This document shows, piece by piece, positions 57,901 through 63,062 of a stretch of DNA of 64,000 nt (the first letter of the stretch is position 1; every line of letters starts with the position of its first letter). Both the position numbers and the translations under genes were made by a program. This DNA comes from Echinarachnius parma (Eukaryota > Echinodermata > Echinoidea > Clypeasteroida > Echinarachniidae), in assembly GCA_037951105.1 (NCBI GenBank), contig JBAMJV010003066.1, positions 248,001 through 312,000 on the forward strand. The letters run 5' to 3'. The notes beneath the pieces are model-generated. The model saw only the letters and a program-made list of their open reading frames with translations, was not told the DNA's origin and did not search any database.

Positions 57901-60211
57901 CAAAATGTCTCGCAAATGAGCCCATTTCAACTTTCACTTACATGCATTATCCATGTAACCTAGACAAGTACATACGTTAAGCAGATAAAAAAACTACATG
58001 TAGCTAGCTAGAAACAGCATTAAAAGTTCTTGCTTGTTCAACTATAAAGTAGAGATTGATCTTCACCAAAATCTCTATAAAGGTGTCCCTCTTATTTCTG
58101 ACATTTTAGGTCCAGTCAGTCATTTATCTGTGAATAAAGTAATCATAGCATGAAATCACATAGAGATAATTTTTACCATTTTACCAGTAACACACAAAAC
58201 CCTGCAGGACTCCATTGTCACTGTCTTGTTATAGTCAGCAGAGGGCTCACTTCCTTTCCAGTCAGAATGCGCCTTTGTGTCTTTGTGTCTTGCTATCCTG
58301 CAATCTTAATGAATAGGCAGAAAATTCCAATAGGGAAATTCCATACAGGAAAAAATAGAATCATGTGAGACATGAATATACAAAAAAAGTTAGCAGTACT
58401 GTTAAATTGAATGGTCATAATACAGAATGATTTTATATCATTGTGAAGACAAAATTAAAAGGCAAGTGATGTAATAATATTGAGAGATTACATCAGAATT
58501 ATTGTTCAATATAAATTATACAATATCAATGGCTCTAACTGTCAGAGGGCATAAATGTGCCTGCATGAATTTATGATGACTTTTTTTAGTATATTTTACA
58601 AAAGTAATTCATGCTAATGTATTGTTTGTTTTGTCAAAAGAAATGCACACTTTCCTGTGACACCTACTTGGGATCATAGCCAGTTTGTACATGATAGCTG
58701 GCAATGGGCCAGCTTCCTTAACACTGCAGTCAATTAGTTGTCACTAAATTAAATATTATTGATGGCGTATGTGACAAGTACAATATTCTTTTAAATTAAT
58801 ATGGAATGCAAATTAGATACAACACATCTTCATCTGTAGTGAAGCTTGCTGCATGTGGTCTTTGTTTGTATCACCAAAAAAGGGATTAATAGCAGAAGAT
58901 GAAACTGGCTTTTAACCCGTTCCCTACAAGATATTGAAATCCCCATAGACTTCGTACATAGCCTAACCGGTTGCTGTAGGCAAGGGGTTAATAGGGTAAG
59001 AGGAAACATTTGGTCTGCCCCCCTTTTATTTTGTTTGAAAGGGGAGAATAGGCACTTTAAACCATTATAATATGTATGTATATAAAAGTTGAGTGACATC
59101 AAAGGATGAATTCAGGGATTGAAAAAGTGTGGGCGTTTCTAACTTCTTTGACCTGGCCCCCCCCCCCCCCCCCCCTCCCATCCCCCACCAAAATAAATAG
59201 CTGTTATCAGATATACATGTAGGTAATCCTATATGAAGTATGAACATTTCCTTTCTGAAAGGTCATCCCACAGGAAAATTTCTCCCAACCTAGGGAGAGC
59301 CATGCTTTGCATTAGGGGCAATATCACAGCCCCAGGGGACTGCCATTACATCATTGGCCCCAAAATAAACTAGTTTTTGTCCGCCCACGGATCATGTGGT
59401 CGCGGTCATGAGATAACCGCAAAAAGAAACAAACAACTTTATAAATTATTGCCAGCCAATTTTGTTTTCAAACTTCCTTTTCAAGTAGTGCCCTTTTAAA
59501 TCGCAATGATTCCAATCGGCTTTGTTCATTTATATCGTACACCAGAGGGTATAGGATGCTCCATCTTTGGAGCTATTTCCAGCAACTGCCCATGTTCTAC
59601 ATTACAAATGGGACAAACTGTTGAAACTGGTCTGAAATCCTTATAGGAATATACTTATCCCCTACTTTTGAAAATCTTTTTAAAGAATTCAGACAGTTTG
59701 TAATTGGAACTTGGTAGGTTATTCCCCCTAGATATGGATGAGTTTTAAGGTGGATTACCTTAATTTTGTTATTCGTGTACATGTGTATTGTCCAAGTCAC
59801 CATGGAAATAACAAATAATCCAGGAGGGAACATTTAAAATCATCATTAATAGGCCCCAGGGTAATGTGAGAAGCTAGTGACAACCAACAGATTTTGAAGT
59901 GAAGATTTACCTTCAAGACTTCTCTGGGCAGAGACGACATCTCCGGCACCGGGCTGAGTTTGTTGGCTTGTGGGATGTCCATGGCAACGGGAGCACTGGC
60001 CGACAGCAGGGGGTTACTAGTGTTCTCCAGCAGGTGCATGAAGGAGGCGCTGGAGGCACTGGCTGCGTCTCCCCCTACTCCTGCTCCTACAACCATCGGC
60101 CTGTCCTCCTTCTCCATCTCCTGGTGGAGCTGCTGCCGCATCAGCTCCTGCCGGAAGGTGGTCCGCATCGACATGGCGCCGGGGGAGAACTCCGTCCCGG
60201 GTCGAAGAGAG
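18405..60211 (-). CDS. MITF: MITF/TFE family bHLH-leucine-zipper transcription factor
   Basis: Single invertebrate-type MITF/TFEB/TFE3/TFEC gene. MiT/TFE proteins bind E-boxes (CACGTG, TCATGTG) as dimers and control lysosome biogenesis, pigment and nutrient-response genes. Seven shared or long-form exons plus an alternative first exon join with consistent phases. From the internal start the short product is 433 residues; the long form has at least 512 plus an unseen N terminus. In order it shows: a Rag-binding-type LMRQQ helix; ENPTRFH and [14 protein letters not shown] (equivalent of the ERK/mTORC1 serine TFEB S142/MITF S73); an acidic activation helix [20 protein letters not shown] (14-3-3/mTORC1 serine equivalent to TFEB S211); VKSE (sumoylation consensus); basic region and HLH; zipper; polyglutamine; and a [12 protein letters not shown] tail. 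I am confident of the family; the symbol stands for the whole MiT group. Confidence 0.93.
18697..18771 (-). repeat. CAG/CAA repeat coding for polyglutamine in MITF
   Basis: Mixed CAG and CAA codons give runs of 5, 4 and 12 glutamines broken by A and L. Mixed codons suggest relative stability compared with a pure CAG run. Confidence 0.9.
19396..19543 (-). CDS. MITF: MITF exon: helix 2 and leucine zipper
   Basis: Acceptor TTTCCTGCAG|TGACC and donor ATACAG|GTATGC; one base plus 49 codons. It encodes [19 protein letters not shown] (human DMRWNKGTILKASVDYIRK), then the zipper with [19 protein letters not shown] and LRIQ. A partial copy with its acceptor lies at 20467-20520. Confidence 0.96.
19681..20465 (-). 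mobile_element. Helitron/Helentron-like element, copy 3, in MITF intron
   Basis: Minus orientation. The 5' hairpin lies at about 20430-20461 (GCCTCCGGCCAC, GTTGGCGGAGGC as read on plus) and the (CCGT/ACGT)n tract at 20360-20415. Tandem units follow. The 3' palindrome CGATTGCGCGCAATCG is at 19694-19709, with terminal CTAG at 19681-19684. Same family as 3464-4399 and 9300-10214. Confidence 0.7.
20467..20555 (-). pseudogene. partial duplicate of MITF exon 19396-19543 and its acceptor
   Basis: Plus-strand TTGAGGATGGTCCCCTTGTT, then CTGCTACAGGTCACTGCATG and TTGTATTTGTTTGAGG-CAGATCTC, repeats 19510-19590. Only the first part of the exon is present. The acceptor reads CATGCAG|TGACC and is still usable in principle. 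It abuts the Helitron-like element ending at 20465. Confidence 0.75.
20641..20800. repeat. tandem ~61-base units carrying a piece of the MITF exon 21335-21410 boundary
   Basis: Three starts of CTTTCCCTAACTTGGTTGTG and two complete AAAGTAACTTTATACAGGTC-AATGTTC segments. The latter resembles the exon/intron junction AAAGTAACTTACGGGTC-AATGTTC at 21325-21346 (donor lost by the TATA insertion). Together with the fold-back element at 20777-21327 this places copies of the exon edge on both sides of that element. Confidence 0.7.
20777..21327. mobile_element. fold-back MITE ending beside the MITF bHLH exon
   Basis: Left arm TTAAAGGTACATTTTCCCC ... ATGAGCATCATTCAAAGTCA then CGCTGTACGGGATAATCCCA. Right arm TGGGATTAGCCCATACAGCG then TGACTTTGAATGATGCCCCT ... 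GGGGAAACTTTCCCTTCAA. Arms are about 165 bases around a CpG-rich centre. Its right end lies fewer than 10 bases from the donor of exon 21335-21410. Confidence 0.72.
21335..21410 (-). CDS. MITF: MITF exon: basic region and helix 1
   Basis: Acceptor ATCTTACAG|TTGAGC and donor TTGACCC|GTAAGT; 76 bases, the same length I recall for the vertebrate exon. It encodes [20 protein letters not shown], virtually identical to human MITF. With the preceding exon it completes H-N-M-I-E-R-R-R-R, holding the E-box contact residues His, Glu and Arg. Confidence 0.97.
21889..22078 (-). CDS. MITF: MITF exon: 14-3-3 site, SUMO site, start of basic region
   Basis: Acceptor CACCCTGTAG|ATGCCC and donor AACATGA|GTGAGT; 63 codons plus one base. 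Visible motifs are SNSCPPDL (serine equivalent to TFEB S211, which binds 14-3-3 when phosphorylated by mTORC1), VKSE (psi-K-x-E sumoylation consensus, as in human IKRE), and [11 protein letters not shown] leading into the basic region. The first codon happens to be ATG, but phase 0 continuity with the preceding exon argues it is internal. Confidence 0.95.
22252..22740 (-). repeat. four decayed tandem copies of the MITF acidic exon
   Basis: Units at about 22252-22375, 22380-22500, 22505-22622 and 22626-22740. Each has a damaged version of GTTTGTTGGGTTCCTGTAGG and ACTGAGTGAAG, followed by TTTCCTAGTGTAG-AAAATTTCAGGAATAAT. The intron flank is duplicated too. None keeps an open exon with both splice sites. 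Confidence 0.75.
22797..22901 (-). CDS. MITF: MITF exon: acidic activation helix
   Basis: Acceptor TTCCCTCAG|GTGGAT and donor AACACG|GTCAGT; 35 codons, phase 0 both ends. It encodes [18 protein letters not shown], the counterpart of the human acidic activation segment VIDDIISLESSYNEE that binds p300/CBP, and ends AMPNT like human QMANT. It is the first transcribed unit of a five-unit tandem array with a period of about 120 bases. Confidence 0.93.
22905..24775. other. MITF intron, no feature beyond simple tracts
   Basis: A+T-rich intron with a C run at 23719-23732. No exon-like conservation seen. Confidence 0.55.
24779..25600. repeat. tandem duplications in MITF intron
   Basis: A unit of about 350 bases (AATAAATATGAAAAGTTTTC ... 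TGGGATCAAGGGGA) occurs at 24779-25090 and 25130-25435. A second unit of about 95 bases (AACATTGACATCTATTATCT ... AAATTTCCCCT) occurs at 25438-25503 and 25530-25600. Confidence 0.8.
25601..26370. other. MITF intron, nothing recognised
   Basis: No ORF or repeat signal. Confidence 0.5.
26376..26830. repeat. G-run and tandem ~140-base units
   Basis: A G run at about 26376-26394, then repeated ATCTGACCCATAGTAAAACC, then CACAGAGAGGATAGG, GGATATGGATGAGGTGTGG and AACAAAGGGATGGGAGCACA, at about 26500 and 26645. Confidence 0.7.
26998..27300. mobile_element. truncated TTAA MITE, TTAAAGTGATCC family
   Basis: Left end TTAAAGTGATCCATTATTAC, then TTGAGACTTCAATCATAC, CACCAATAATCATTG and TTTCATAGAAAAAGAACACT. 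This parallels 63063-63240 and 61590-61670. No matching right end found. Confidence 0.6.
27725..27790 (-). pseudogene. fragment of MITF exon 28016-28225 (3' half)
   Basis: Plus-strand GTTTGGCACACCAGTTGCAA, then GGAAGCCATTGAGTCTC, parallels 28038-28080 (GTTTGGTACACTGGACTGGG, AGCCATTGAGTCTCC). It is short and has no open frame. Confidence 0.65.
28016..28225 (-). CDS. MITF: MITF exon: ENPT element and S73/S142-type site
   Basis: Acceptor ATGCTACAG|GTGAAC and donor CAAGAG|GTGAGT; 70 codons, phase 0 at both ends. [20 protein letters not shown] parallels human [20 protein letters not shown], followed by QVEQYL. Near the end, VPNSPMSTS keeps the proline-directed serine phosphorylated by ERK or mTORC1 in vertebrate MITF/TFEB. 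Decayed copies of this exon lie on both sides (27725-27790, 28334-28429, 28525-28617). Confidence 0.92.
28334..28429 (-). pseudogene. decayed copy 1 of MITF exon 28016-28225 (5' half)
   Basis: Minus-strand VNTKLEN-TRFHL is recognisable behind an AG acceptor (CTCTAG|GTGAAC), but a one-base insertion near 28374 shifts the frame and no donor remains. Confidence 0.8.
28525..28617 (-). pseudogene. copy 2 of MITF exon 28016-28225 (5' half), frame still open
   Basis: Minus-strand [17 protein letters not shown], then [12 protein letters not shown], behind an acceptor TGTTTAG|GTGAAC. The frame is intact for 31 codons and runs on into intron to a stop after 62. There is no donor at the parental position, so as an exon it would give a truncated product. 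Confidence 0.75.
28880..29690. repeat. CpG-rich intronic repeats including a ~97-base hairpin
   Basis: 28975-29090 holds repeated TGCGCAACCATC units and a perfect TGACGTCA (29070-29077). 29537-29633 folds back: TGCAATGCACTCTCGGTTTT and AACCTCGAGTGCGTTGCA arms around TGCGTATGTGCACTCGG. Wider inverted flanks ACAGATAATACACGTTCT and AGAACGTGCATTATCTGT suggest a MITE of about 29490-29670. Confidence 0.65.
29691..30855. repeat. MITF intron with repeats of TTTAATTTGTTTTTCT
   Basis: Between 30150 and 30470 the phrase TTTAA-TTGTTTTTCTGTGA, then TATG-CA, recurs about every 50-70 bases. The remainder is plain A+T-rich intron. A GC-richer patch at 30480-30620 has no recognised identity. Confidence 0.55.
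31200..31460. other. GC-richer intronic patch
   Basis: Stands out from the A+T-rich intron. It has three copies of a CAGGCCGGCCATACACAGG-like unit (31335-31385). No coding potential seen. Possible regulatory sequence or repeat. Confidence 0.35.
32195..32660. promoter_or_regulatory. candidate intronic cis-regulatory module
   Basis: GC-richer island with two TAATCCCGCC motifs (about 32363 and 32507; TAATCC is the Otx/bicoid-type core) and an AGGTCATCAAGACCTTG inverted motif (32487-32503) resembling nuclear receptor half-sites. No splice-bounded ORF was recognised. Function is inferred only from composition and motif matches. Confidence 0.3.
32744..32820 (-). repeat. tRNA-derived SINE head or tRNA pseudogene
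   Basis: Minus strand CTCTAGCTCAGTGATTAAAC matches a tRNA D-arm/A box, ACTGG...CCAGA forms an anticodon-type stem, and GGTTGGATTCC (plus 32756-32766) is a B box with one change. The acceptor arms do not pair, so this is not a functional tRNA. Confidence 0.7.
32830..34130. other. MITF intron; GC-richer block at 33835-34090
   Basis: Mostly A+T-rich. The block at 33835-34090 has higher GC and an open plus-strand frame, but no recognisable protein family and no plausible splice partners. It may be conserved noncoding sequence. Confidence 0.35.
34150..35110. repeat. six or so degenerate tandem units of ~150-165 bases
   Basis: Recurring order: GGTACAAAGAGAAGTTCT, ACTCTACTCAAACA-GAA, GGGCAA-AAG-GG, AGTATTTGGGCAAGCAGG, GGGTAACTAAGGATG, CTGGAAGGAGGG, GTGATGTGAGCAAATCCA. 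Starts near 34150, 34400, 34560, 34700, 34850 and 34985; a further partial unit is at 35305-35400. Confidence 0.75.
35120..35285. mobile_element. hairpin MITE rich in TTGCAAT
   Basis: TGGCAGAAAGAGTTGCAA at the left and TTGCAACTCTTTCTGCCA at the right form an 18-base perfect inverted repeat, continuing imperfectly. The interior carries many TTGCAAT/ATTGCAA motifs. A related copy is at about 49335-49500. Confidence 0.78.
36146..36463. mobile_element. fold-back MITE (TTTCACAAAGATTCTAAG), copy 1
   Basis: Left GGTGTGTTTCACAAAGATTC then TAAGGTGAACTTAACTC; right GAATTAAGTTCAACTTTATA then GAATCTTTG-AATACACCCCC. Long imperfect inverted repeat. Second copy at 57052-57348. Confidence 0.75.
36470..37555. 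other. MITF intron, nothing recognised
   Basis: No coding or strong repeat signal. TTAACCC-type ends near 37390 and 37475 hint at a small degenerate element. Confidence 0.45.
37575..38230. repeat. tandem ~240-base units with long G runs
   Basis: Repeated TTTCCAACACCAGGTTTCAC, ACATTTGCTTAATACATTTC, CTAAAATAAA and GGGGTGTGAGGTCA at about 37800 and 38000, with weaker copies at each end. G runs occur at 37580-37597, 37778-37790 and 38131-38195. The last is a run of GGGGGT/GGGGGCT blocks able to form stacked G-quadruplexes on the plus strand. Confidence 0.75.
38500..38610. repeat. two ~67-base direct copies
   Basis: GAAGATAGTAGCCAGGGTAA, then TTCAGATGCATCCTCAAGAA, recurs as GAAAGTAGCTAGGGATAATA, then ACGGATGCATCCTTGAGAA. 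Confidence 0.75.
38620..40390. other. MITF intron downstream of the internal first exon
   Basis: A+T-rich. A 156-codon minus-strand frame at 39412-39882 is unlike any family I know, lacks splice context and is likely chance. A CCCATTTAAG / CTAAACGGGTTAA pair at 39310-39403 may be a small element. Confidence 0.45.
40395..40457 (-). CDS. MITF: MITF alternative first coding exon (M-like short isoform)
   Basis: ATG at 40457-40455 opens 21 codons ([15 protein letters not shown]...HQQ) that end in phase 0 at CAACAG|GTTTGT. They join directly to the common exon starting VNTKLENPT. This mirrors vertebrate MITF-M, whose 11-residue exon 1M ending HYQ joins VQTHLENPT. The product lacks the Rag-binding region and would be 433 residues. 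A CpG-containing stretch lies just upstream. No cDNA evidence is available here, so use of the exon is inferred from phase, position and donor. Confidence 0.72.
40458..40860 (-). promoter_or_regulatory. likely internal MITF promoter
   Basis: An isolated CpG-richer stretch immediately upstream of the short first exon. It holds a YY1-like AACAATGGCGGCC (40511-40523), a palindromic TGACTCGAGTCA (40724-40735) and an NRF1-like CCTGCGCAGTAG (about 40798-40809). No TATA box is evident. Transcription would run on the minus strand. Start site not determined. Confidence 0.5.
40880..42365. other. MITF intron upstream of the internal promoter
   Basis: A+T-rich with a C run at 41084-41101. No exon recognised. 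Confidence 0.5.
42560..44450. repeat. ~70-base ACGTC monomers, ~560-base higher-order unit
   Basis: Monomers pattern as GACGACC-TTTTACGACGTCA, then TT-TGACGTCTTTCAAAGACCA, then TTTTTGCCATCATTTTTTGT-CGTATG. The distinctive string GCCATCATTTTTTGTCGTAT plus CCACTTTACGACGTC recurs at 43150 and 43711, with a related GCCATCATTTTTGTCGTATG at 44270. This gives a higher-order period of 559-561 bases. Confidence 0.8.
44455..45175. repeat. ~245-base ACGTC repeats, first block
   Basis: Units at 44455, 44696 and 44942 contain ATAAGACGTCTTTATGTCGT, then AAGACGCCTTTTCG, ACGGTAAACGCGGGTGCAAA, ATCTTCACTTTTTGACGTGA and AATCACGTCTTATATTGACC. Confidence 0.85.
45190..45815. repeat. ~315-base direct duplication inside the 5-kb element
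   Basis: CATTATTGGC ... CATATTTATTAGTGCGTCAA ... CTATCTAGGTATGCACCAGA, then TTGCACAATTTCAA and CTTACCGTGGGAGGGGG, occurs at about 45192-45500 and again at 45509-45800. The short ORFs here (45391-45987) are repeat-derived. Confidence 0.75.
46030..46510. repeat. three tandem ~170-base units
   Basis: GGTAACATTGCTAAATTATC, then TAAAGAAACCTTT, CAAACAAATATTGGACT, ATCGCCTACAGGAATAATTC and GATCGATTATAA-CGATAG recur from about 46045, 46200 and 46370. Confidence 0.8.
46765..46820. repeat. GGATA microsatellite-like run
   Basis: Repeats of ATAGG/GGATAGGAT. Confidence 0.8.
46915..47575. repeat. ~245-base ACGTC repeats, second block
   Basis: Same units as 44455-45175 (two full copies at 47095 and 47341, one partial before), ending at the right terminal repeat. 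Confidence 0.85.
47620..48160. other. MITF intron, nothing recognised
   Basis: A+T-rich, no feature. Confidence 0.5.
48166..48615. mobile_element. TTAA MITE with 25-base perfect terminal repeats
   Basis: Left end begins TTAAAGGCATATATGCGTGG and continues GTTAT. The right end is its exact complement, ending GCCTTTAA at 48615, for 25 paired bases including TTAA. The interior is CpG-rich (GATCCATCTTGCGCAC, CGGTACGTAATCCCC). The incidental ORF over it is not a gene. Confidence 0.85.
48620..51890. other. MITF intron; one hairpin repeat at 49335-49500
   Basis: Long A+T-rich intron. 49335-49500 carries AAGTTGCATAATTGCAAGTC ... CTGACTTACAATTCATTGCA, a relative of the TTGCAAT MITE at 35120-35285. 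Nothing else recognised. Confidence 0.5.
52235..52700. repeat. tandem ~190-base units
   Basis: GGACAGCAGGACCAGGAAAT, then TAGACAGCAAATGACATCAC and AGTATTAGATAA-TGG, recurs at about 52258, 52457 and (partial) 52661. Confidence 0.78.
52800..54370. other. MITF intron, nothing recognised
   Basis: A+T-rich, no gene-like or strong repeat signal. Confidence 0.5.
54390..55400. repeat. pyrimidine-rich tandem ~230-base units carrying GGATTATCC
   Basis: Recurring AATTTCAGGATTATCCTCCC, then CATCCCATCCTCTC (54462, 54669), CCAGCCTCATGAAGAGA-AA and GAGAGAAAGGGTCAGTCAG (54545, 54762, weaker at 54885 and 55100). GGATTA is an Otx-type core; its repetition may be incidental to the tandem array. Confidence 0.7.
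55430..55660. promoter_or_regulatory. candidate enhancer or promoter with CRE and RFX X-box
   Basis: GC-richer patch containing a perfect CRE TGACGTCA (55519-55526), a CRE half-site ATGACGTAG near 55625, and an X-box GTTGCTACGGTGAC (55602-55615) that fits GTNRCC-N2-RGYAAC on the minus strand. No ORF. Regulatory role inferred from motifs alone. Confidence 0.35.
55690..57050. other. MITF intron with G/C homopolymer-rich block at 56690-56860
   Basis: Mostly A+T-rich. 56700-56770 and 56832-56848 hold long G and C runs; ORFs across them are low complexity. Confidence 0.5.
57052..57348. mobile_element. fold-back MITE (TTTCACAAAGATTCTAAG), copy 2
   Basis: GGGGTGTTTCACAAAGATTC, then TAAGTTGAACTTAACTC, at the left; GACTTAAGTTCAACTTTGAA, then TCTTTGTGAAACAACCCC, at the right. 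Same family as 36146-36463. Confidence 0.8.
57350..59900. other. MITF intron next to the upstream exon
   Basis: A+T-rich, with a G run at 57770-57780 and a C run at 59157-59175. A TTAACCCGTTCCCTAC / GTAGGCAAGGGGTTAA pair at 58913-58990 may be a small hairpin element. No exon recognised. Confidence 0.5.
59911..60211 (-). CDS. MITF: MITF long-form exon: Rag-binding-type N-terminal region
   Basis: Acceptor TTTCTTTGACAG|C and donor CTTGAAG|GTAAAT; phase 0 at its 3' end. It contains [20 protein letters not shown], aligned with the TSRILLRQQLMREQ element of MITF-A and the N terminus of TFEB, which binds active RagC/D at lysosomes. It ends SLPREVLK, like the PMEVLK of human exon 1B. Relative to TFEB, R4 and L11 equivalents are kept while S3 becomes M and Q10 becomes E. 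It starts one base inside a split codon, so at least one more 5' exon lies outside the window. Confidence 0.88.
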
Positions 60212-61585
60212 CTGTCAAAGAAAATGTCCAATTTAGAAAGTGAGACAAACAGAGTAGGAAATACATTTCGATGAGACAAAACAAAATTCTTCTCAAAAGC
60301 AATGTCTTTGTTCAATATCCATACTGATACTAATTTTTTTCCTCTGGATTTATTGGCTCCAGTAGTAAATTCCATCCAGGTTTCAAGAAAACAACTTGCA
60401 AATAGGAGCATAGCAAATGAGTTCATTACAAGATGAAGAAATGATATAAAAATATAAATTCACCACTGCTTATTTTGCTACATGTATGGTTTTTTTTATC
60501 AGCCTATCCTGGGAAGAAAAAAAATCAGCATTGGACTCTGTACTCCATGAGCCATCTCCATCCTAGGATGCGGAGAATTGGAATCTTATTTCCCCTAAAG
60601 AGGGGAGTACTTACAGTTTTGTAGTGCCAGAAGTTAATCTGGCACAACCACCTATAAACTACTAAGCTCCCCTGACAGGTAAATAAAACTGGAAGATGGG
60701 TTTATAACAATGATAGGAATGCCATGATGTTCATAATGCGCATATCATGCATGTCTCTATTACAATGTACTATCTCAATATGATAACATGTGTCATCACA
60801 TATAATGAAAGACTCATAGCCTGCATAGAACATCAATGCATGCCAAAATGCAGGGGCCTCGTCAAGAATTTTCTTTCAGATAACTTATTAACTCAAGAAA
60901 ACTACAATAAATCAAATATACCTCAGGCTCATTCCCTGCAAAAACATCAGAAAATCACTCAAATCACTGACAAAATCCTCTTCCTTTCCCCACTTCATTC
61001 TGATCCGATAACACGTTTCCATGATCAGGAATTTAAGGTACAACCGCACACACTTAATTATTCCTGAATAAAAACATTCCTGAATAAAATATTTCTGAAT
61101 GAAACAAATGTATGAAATACTCCACAGTTCCAAGCAACAAACTAAAACTAGATTCCATGTTCGTTTCGTTTTTAAATAGGGTATTTCCACAATTTTGTTT
61201 TGAAAACAGAATTGGAGCAAGAGATTTTTGTTTCTCCTCAAGGAAAGTCGTACCTGTTTAGACCAGATGCTCCAGAAACAATTTGCATTGCACGTTTTGT
61301 AATATATATATTGTGATATTTTATACCAGCAGAAAAGAGGCCATAAAGTGAGAGTATTTATATTACCAAGGAGACACAATACATATACATGCGTATCATT
61401 TCCAATGTAAACAGTTGTCAACACTGATCATTCTTGTTTTTTGAAATCTGAAACATACTTTGTAACTATGACTATTTCAATTAAATATTTTTGAATATGG
61501 TTATCATTAATAAAATGATTGCATAGAAACCACACAAAACTACACATTTTTGCAAAAGTGAAATTTGAAATGTAAGTCATATATA
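60212..61585. other. MITF upstream intron or flank
   Basis: No further exon recognised. The 170-codon minus-strand frame at 60912-61424 is A+T-driven with no family resemblance. Confidence 0.5.
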
Positions 61586-61589
61586 CATG

Positions 61590-61830
61590 TACCAATATCA
61601 TTGTGAGATTCGTCTGAATGATATATGTGATAGTTTCATAGAAAAGGAATATATACCAAGTGAAAAAAGGTGTAAATTAATGTCACATTTTAATTTTTAT
61701 TTCCTTTGCTGGTTTGCCAAATATTTTTAATACCATTGAAAAGTGTTCCAAAATGCTTTTCATTCAATCATAAATATCTCAATAATAAGGGGACATTTAA
61801 ATAATCAAAGTCCGTTCTATCTTCTGTTAC
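61590..61830. mobile_element. relic of the TTAAAGTGATCC MITE family
   Basis: Interior phrases CCAATATCATTGTGAGATTC, ATGATATATGTGATAGTTTC, ATAGAAAAGGAA and ATAATAAGGGGACATTTAAA match 63063-63624 and 26998-27300. Ends not found. Confidence 0.5.
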
Positions 61831-61837
61831 CATAACC

Positions 61838-61865
61838 CCCCCCAAAAAAAAAAAAAAAATTAAAA

Positions 61866-61920
<55 letters not shown>

Positions 61921-61922
61921 CC
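61838..61922. repeat. poly-A then (AAAT)n microsatellite
   Basis: C8 and A14 runs followed by about 15 ATAA units to 61920. Confidence 0.95.
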
Positions 61923-63060
61923 AAGAGAAATGTGAAAGCTCAGTGATTTGATTTTAATTTGACAAAGTTACTGGAACACTTCAGCTCAACCCCATAAACA
62001 TTCAAATAAATAGTAAAATACTTCCCTCGATTCCATCAATAAGTGTATCATATTATCATATCTAAAGCCAAATTTGTGTCAATGACCTAATTTATCCTTA
62101 ATTATCAAATGTGATTATCTGATAGCCACCGGAAGGCCAAACAAGTTGGCGATTAAGAAATTTATATCTAGATAATACATGTACATTACCCTTACAAATG
62201 TACACAGAGGTTCAGACATTCAGAATGTTAAATGGCCAATATATACTCCCATTCTTTAATATATTGTTGGATAAAATGCTAATTGAAATACATAATATTG
62301 TGACTGACCAATGAAAGCACGGTAGACATACCACATCTGAAAAAGATAACCTACAATTTATGACATTTTGGGTTATTTACTTATTTGCCATCAAATAAAG
62401 AAGATAAGAAAGATCAGTTTACACTTACTCACCCCCACACGAACGATAAATACAAAATAAAACAAGGCTACATTCTTGCACAATCCAGTTCAGGTATACA
62501 CAGCATGTTCGAACAGGTTGAAATACAATGCTGTAAACTATCCCTATACAGTACTTCATAAGGTATACATGTATGTATGTTCTTTTTCTTTATATTATAT
62601 AGGCATTGCAAGGGTAGTCTATTCAGTATAAACTGCTTTTCAAGAGAATATCCCTTTCTGCTGGTACCATTACCCACAGTTCTCTACAGGCAGAGCACAC
62701 AGTTTCAATATTAAACTTTCTCATTTGTGATACTACAAAAAATACAAAGAAACTGTCAAAACTGCAATTCATGATTTTGTTGCATGCATATAATTGAATA
62801 TGCCTGCTGTAAATATGGCTTATAAATGCGGAGCATTTTGTTGGCAGTCAACAGCTTCATTGCAATAATCACTATACAGTATACAAAGCTTAGAACAATC
62901 ACCATTGCACATCATTTTTCCCAATTTGAATAATTTTTTCCCCCGCACATAAATTAGCACAGGCCTGCTGGCCCGGGGCAAATAAAATTTGCTTTGGGCC
63001 ATCAAAATTCATTGATGTTAAGTTCTACTGGCCCAAAGGGGCAACCAAATATATAAGAAT
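61923..63060. other. MITF upstream intron or flank, nothing recognised
   Basis: A+T-rich, no feature. Confidence 0.5.
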
Positions 63061-63062
63061 TG

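Noticed and set aside
60912-61424. 170-codon minus-strand ORF upstream of the MITF exon
   Set aside because: No domain, signal or codon pattern; considered as a missing 5' MITF exon but has no matching phase-2 donor or MITF-like sequence.
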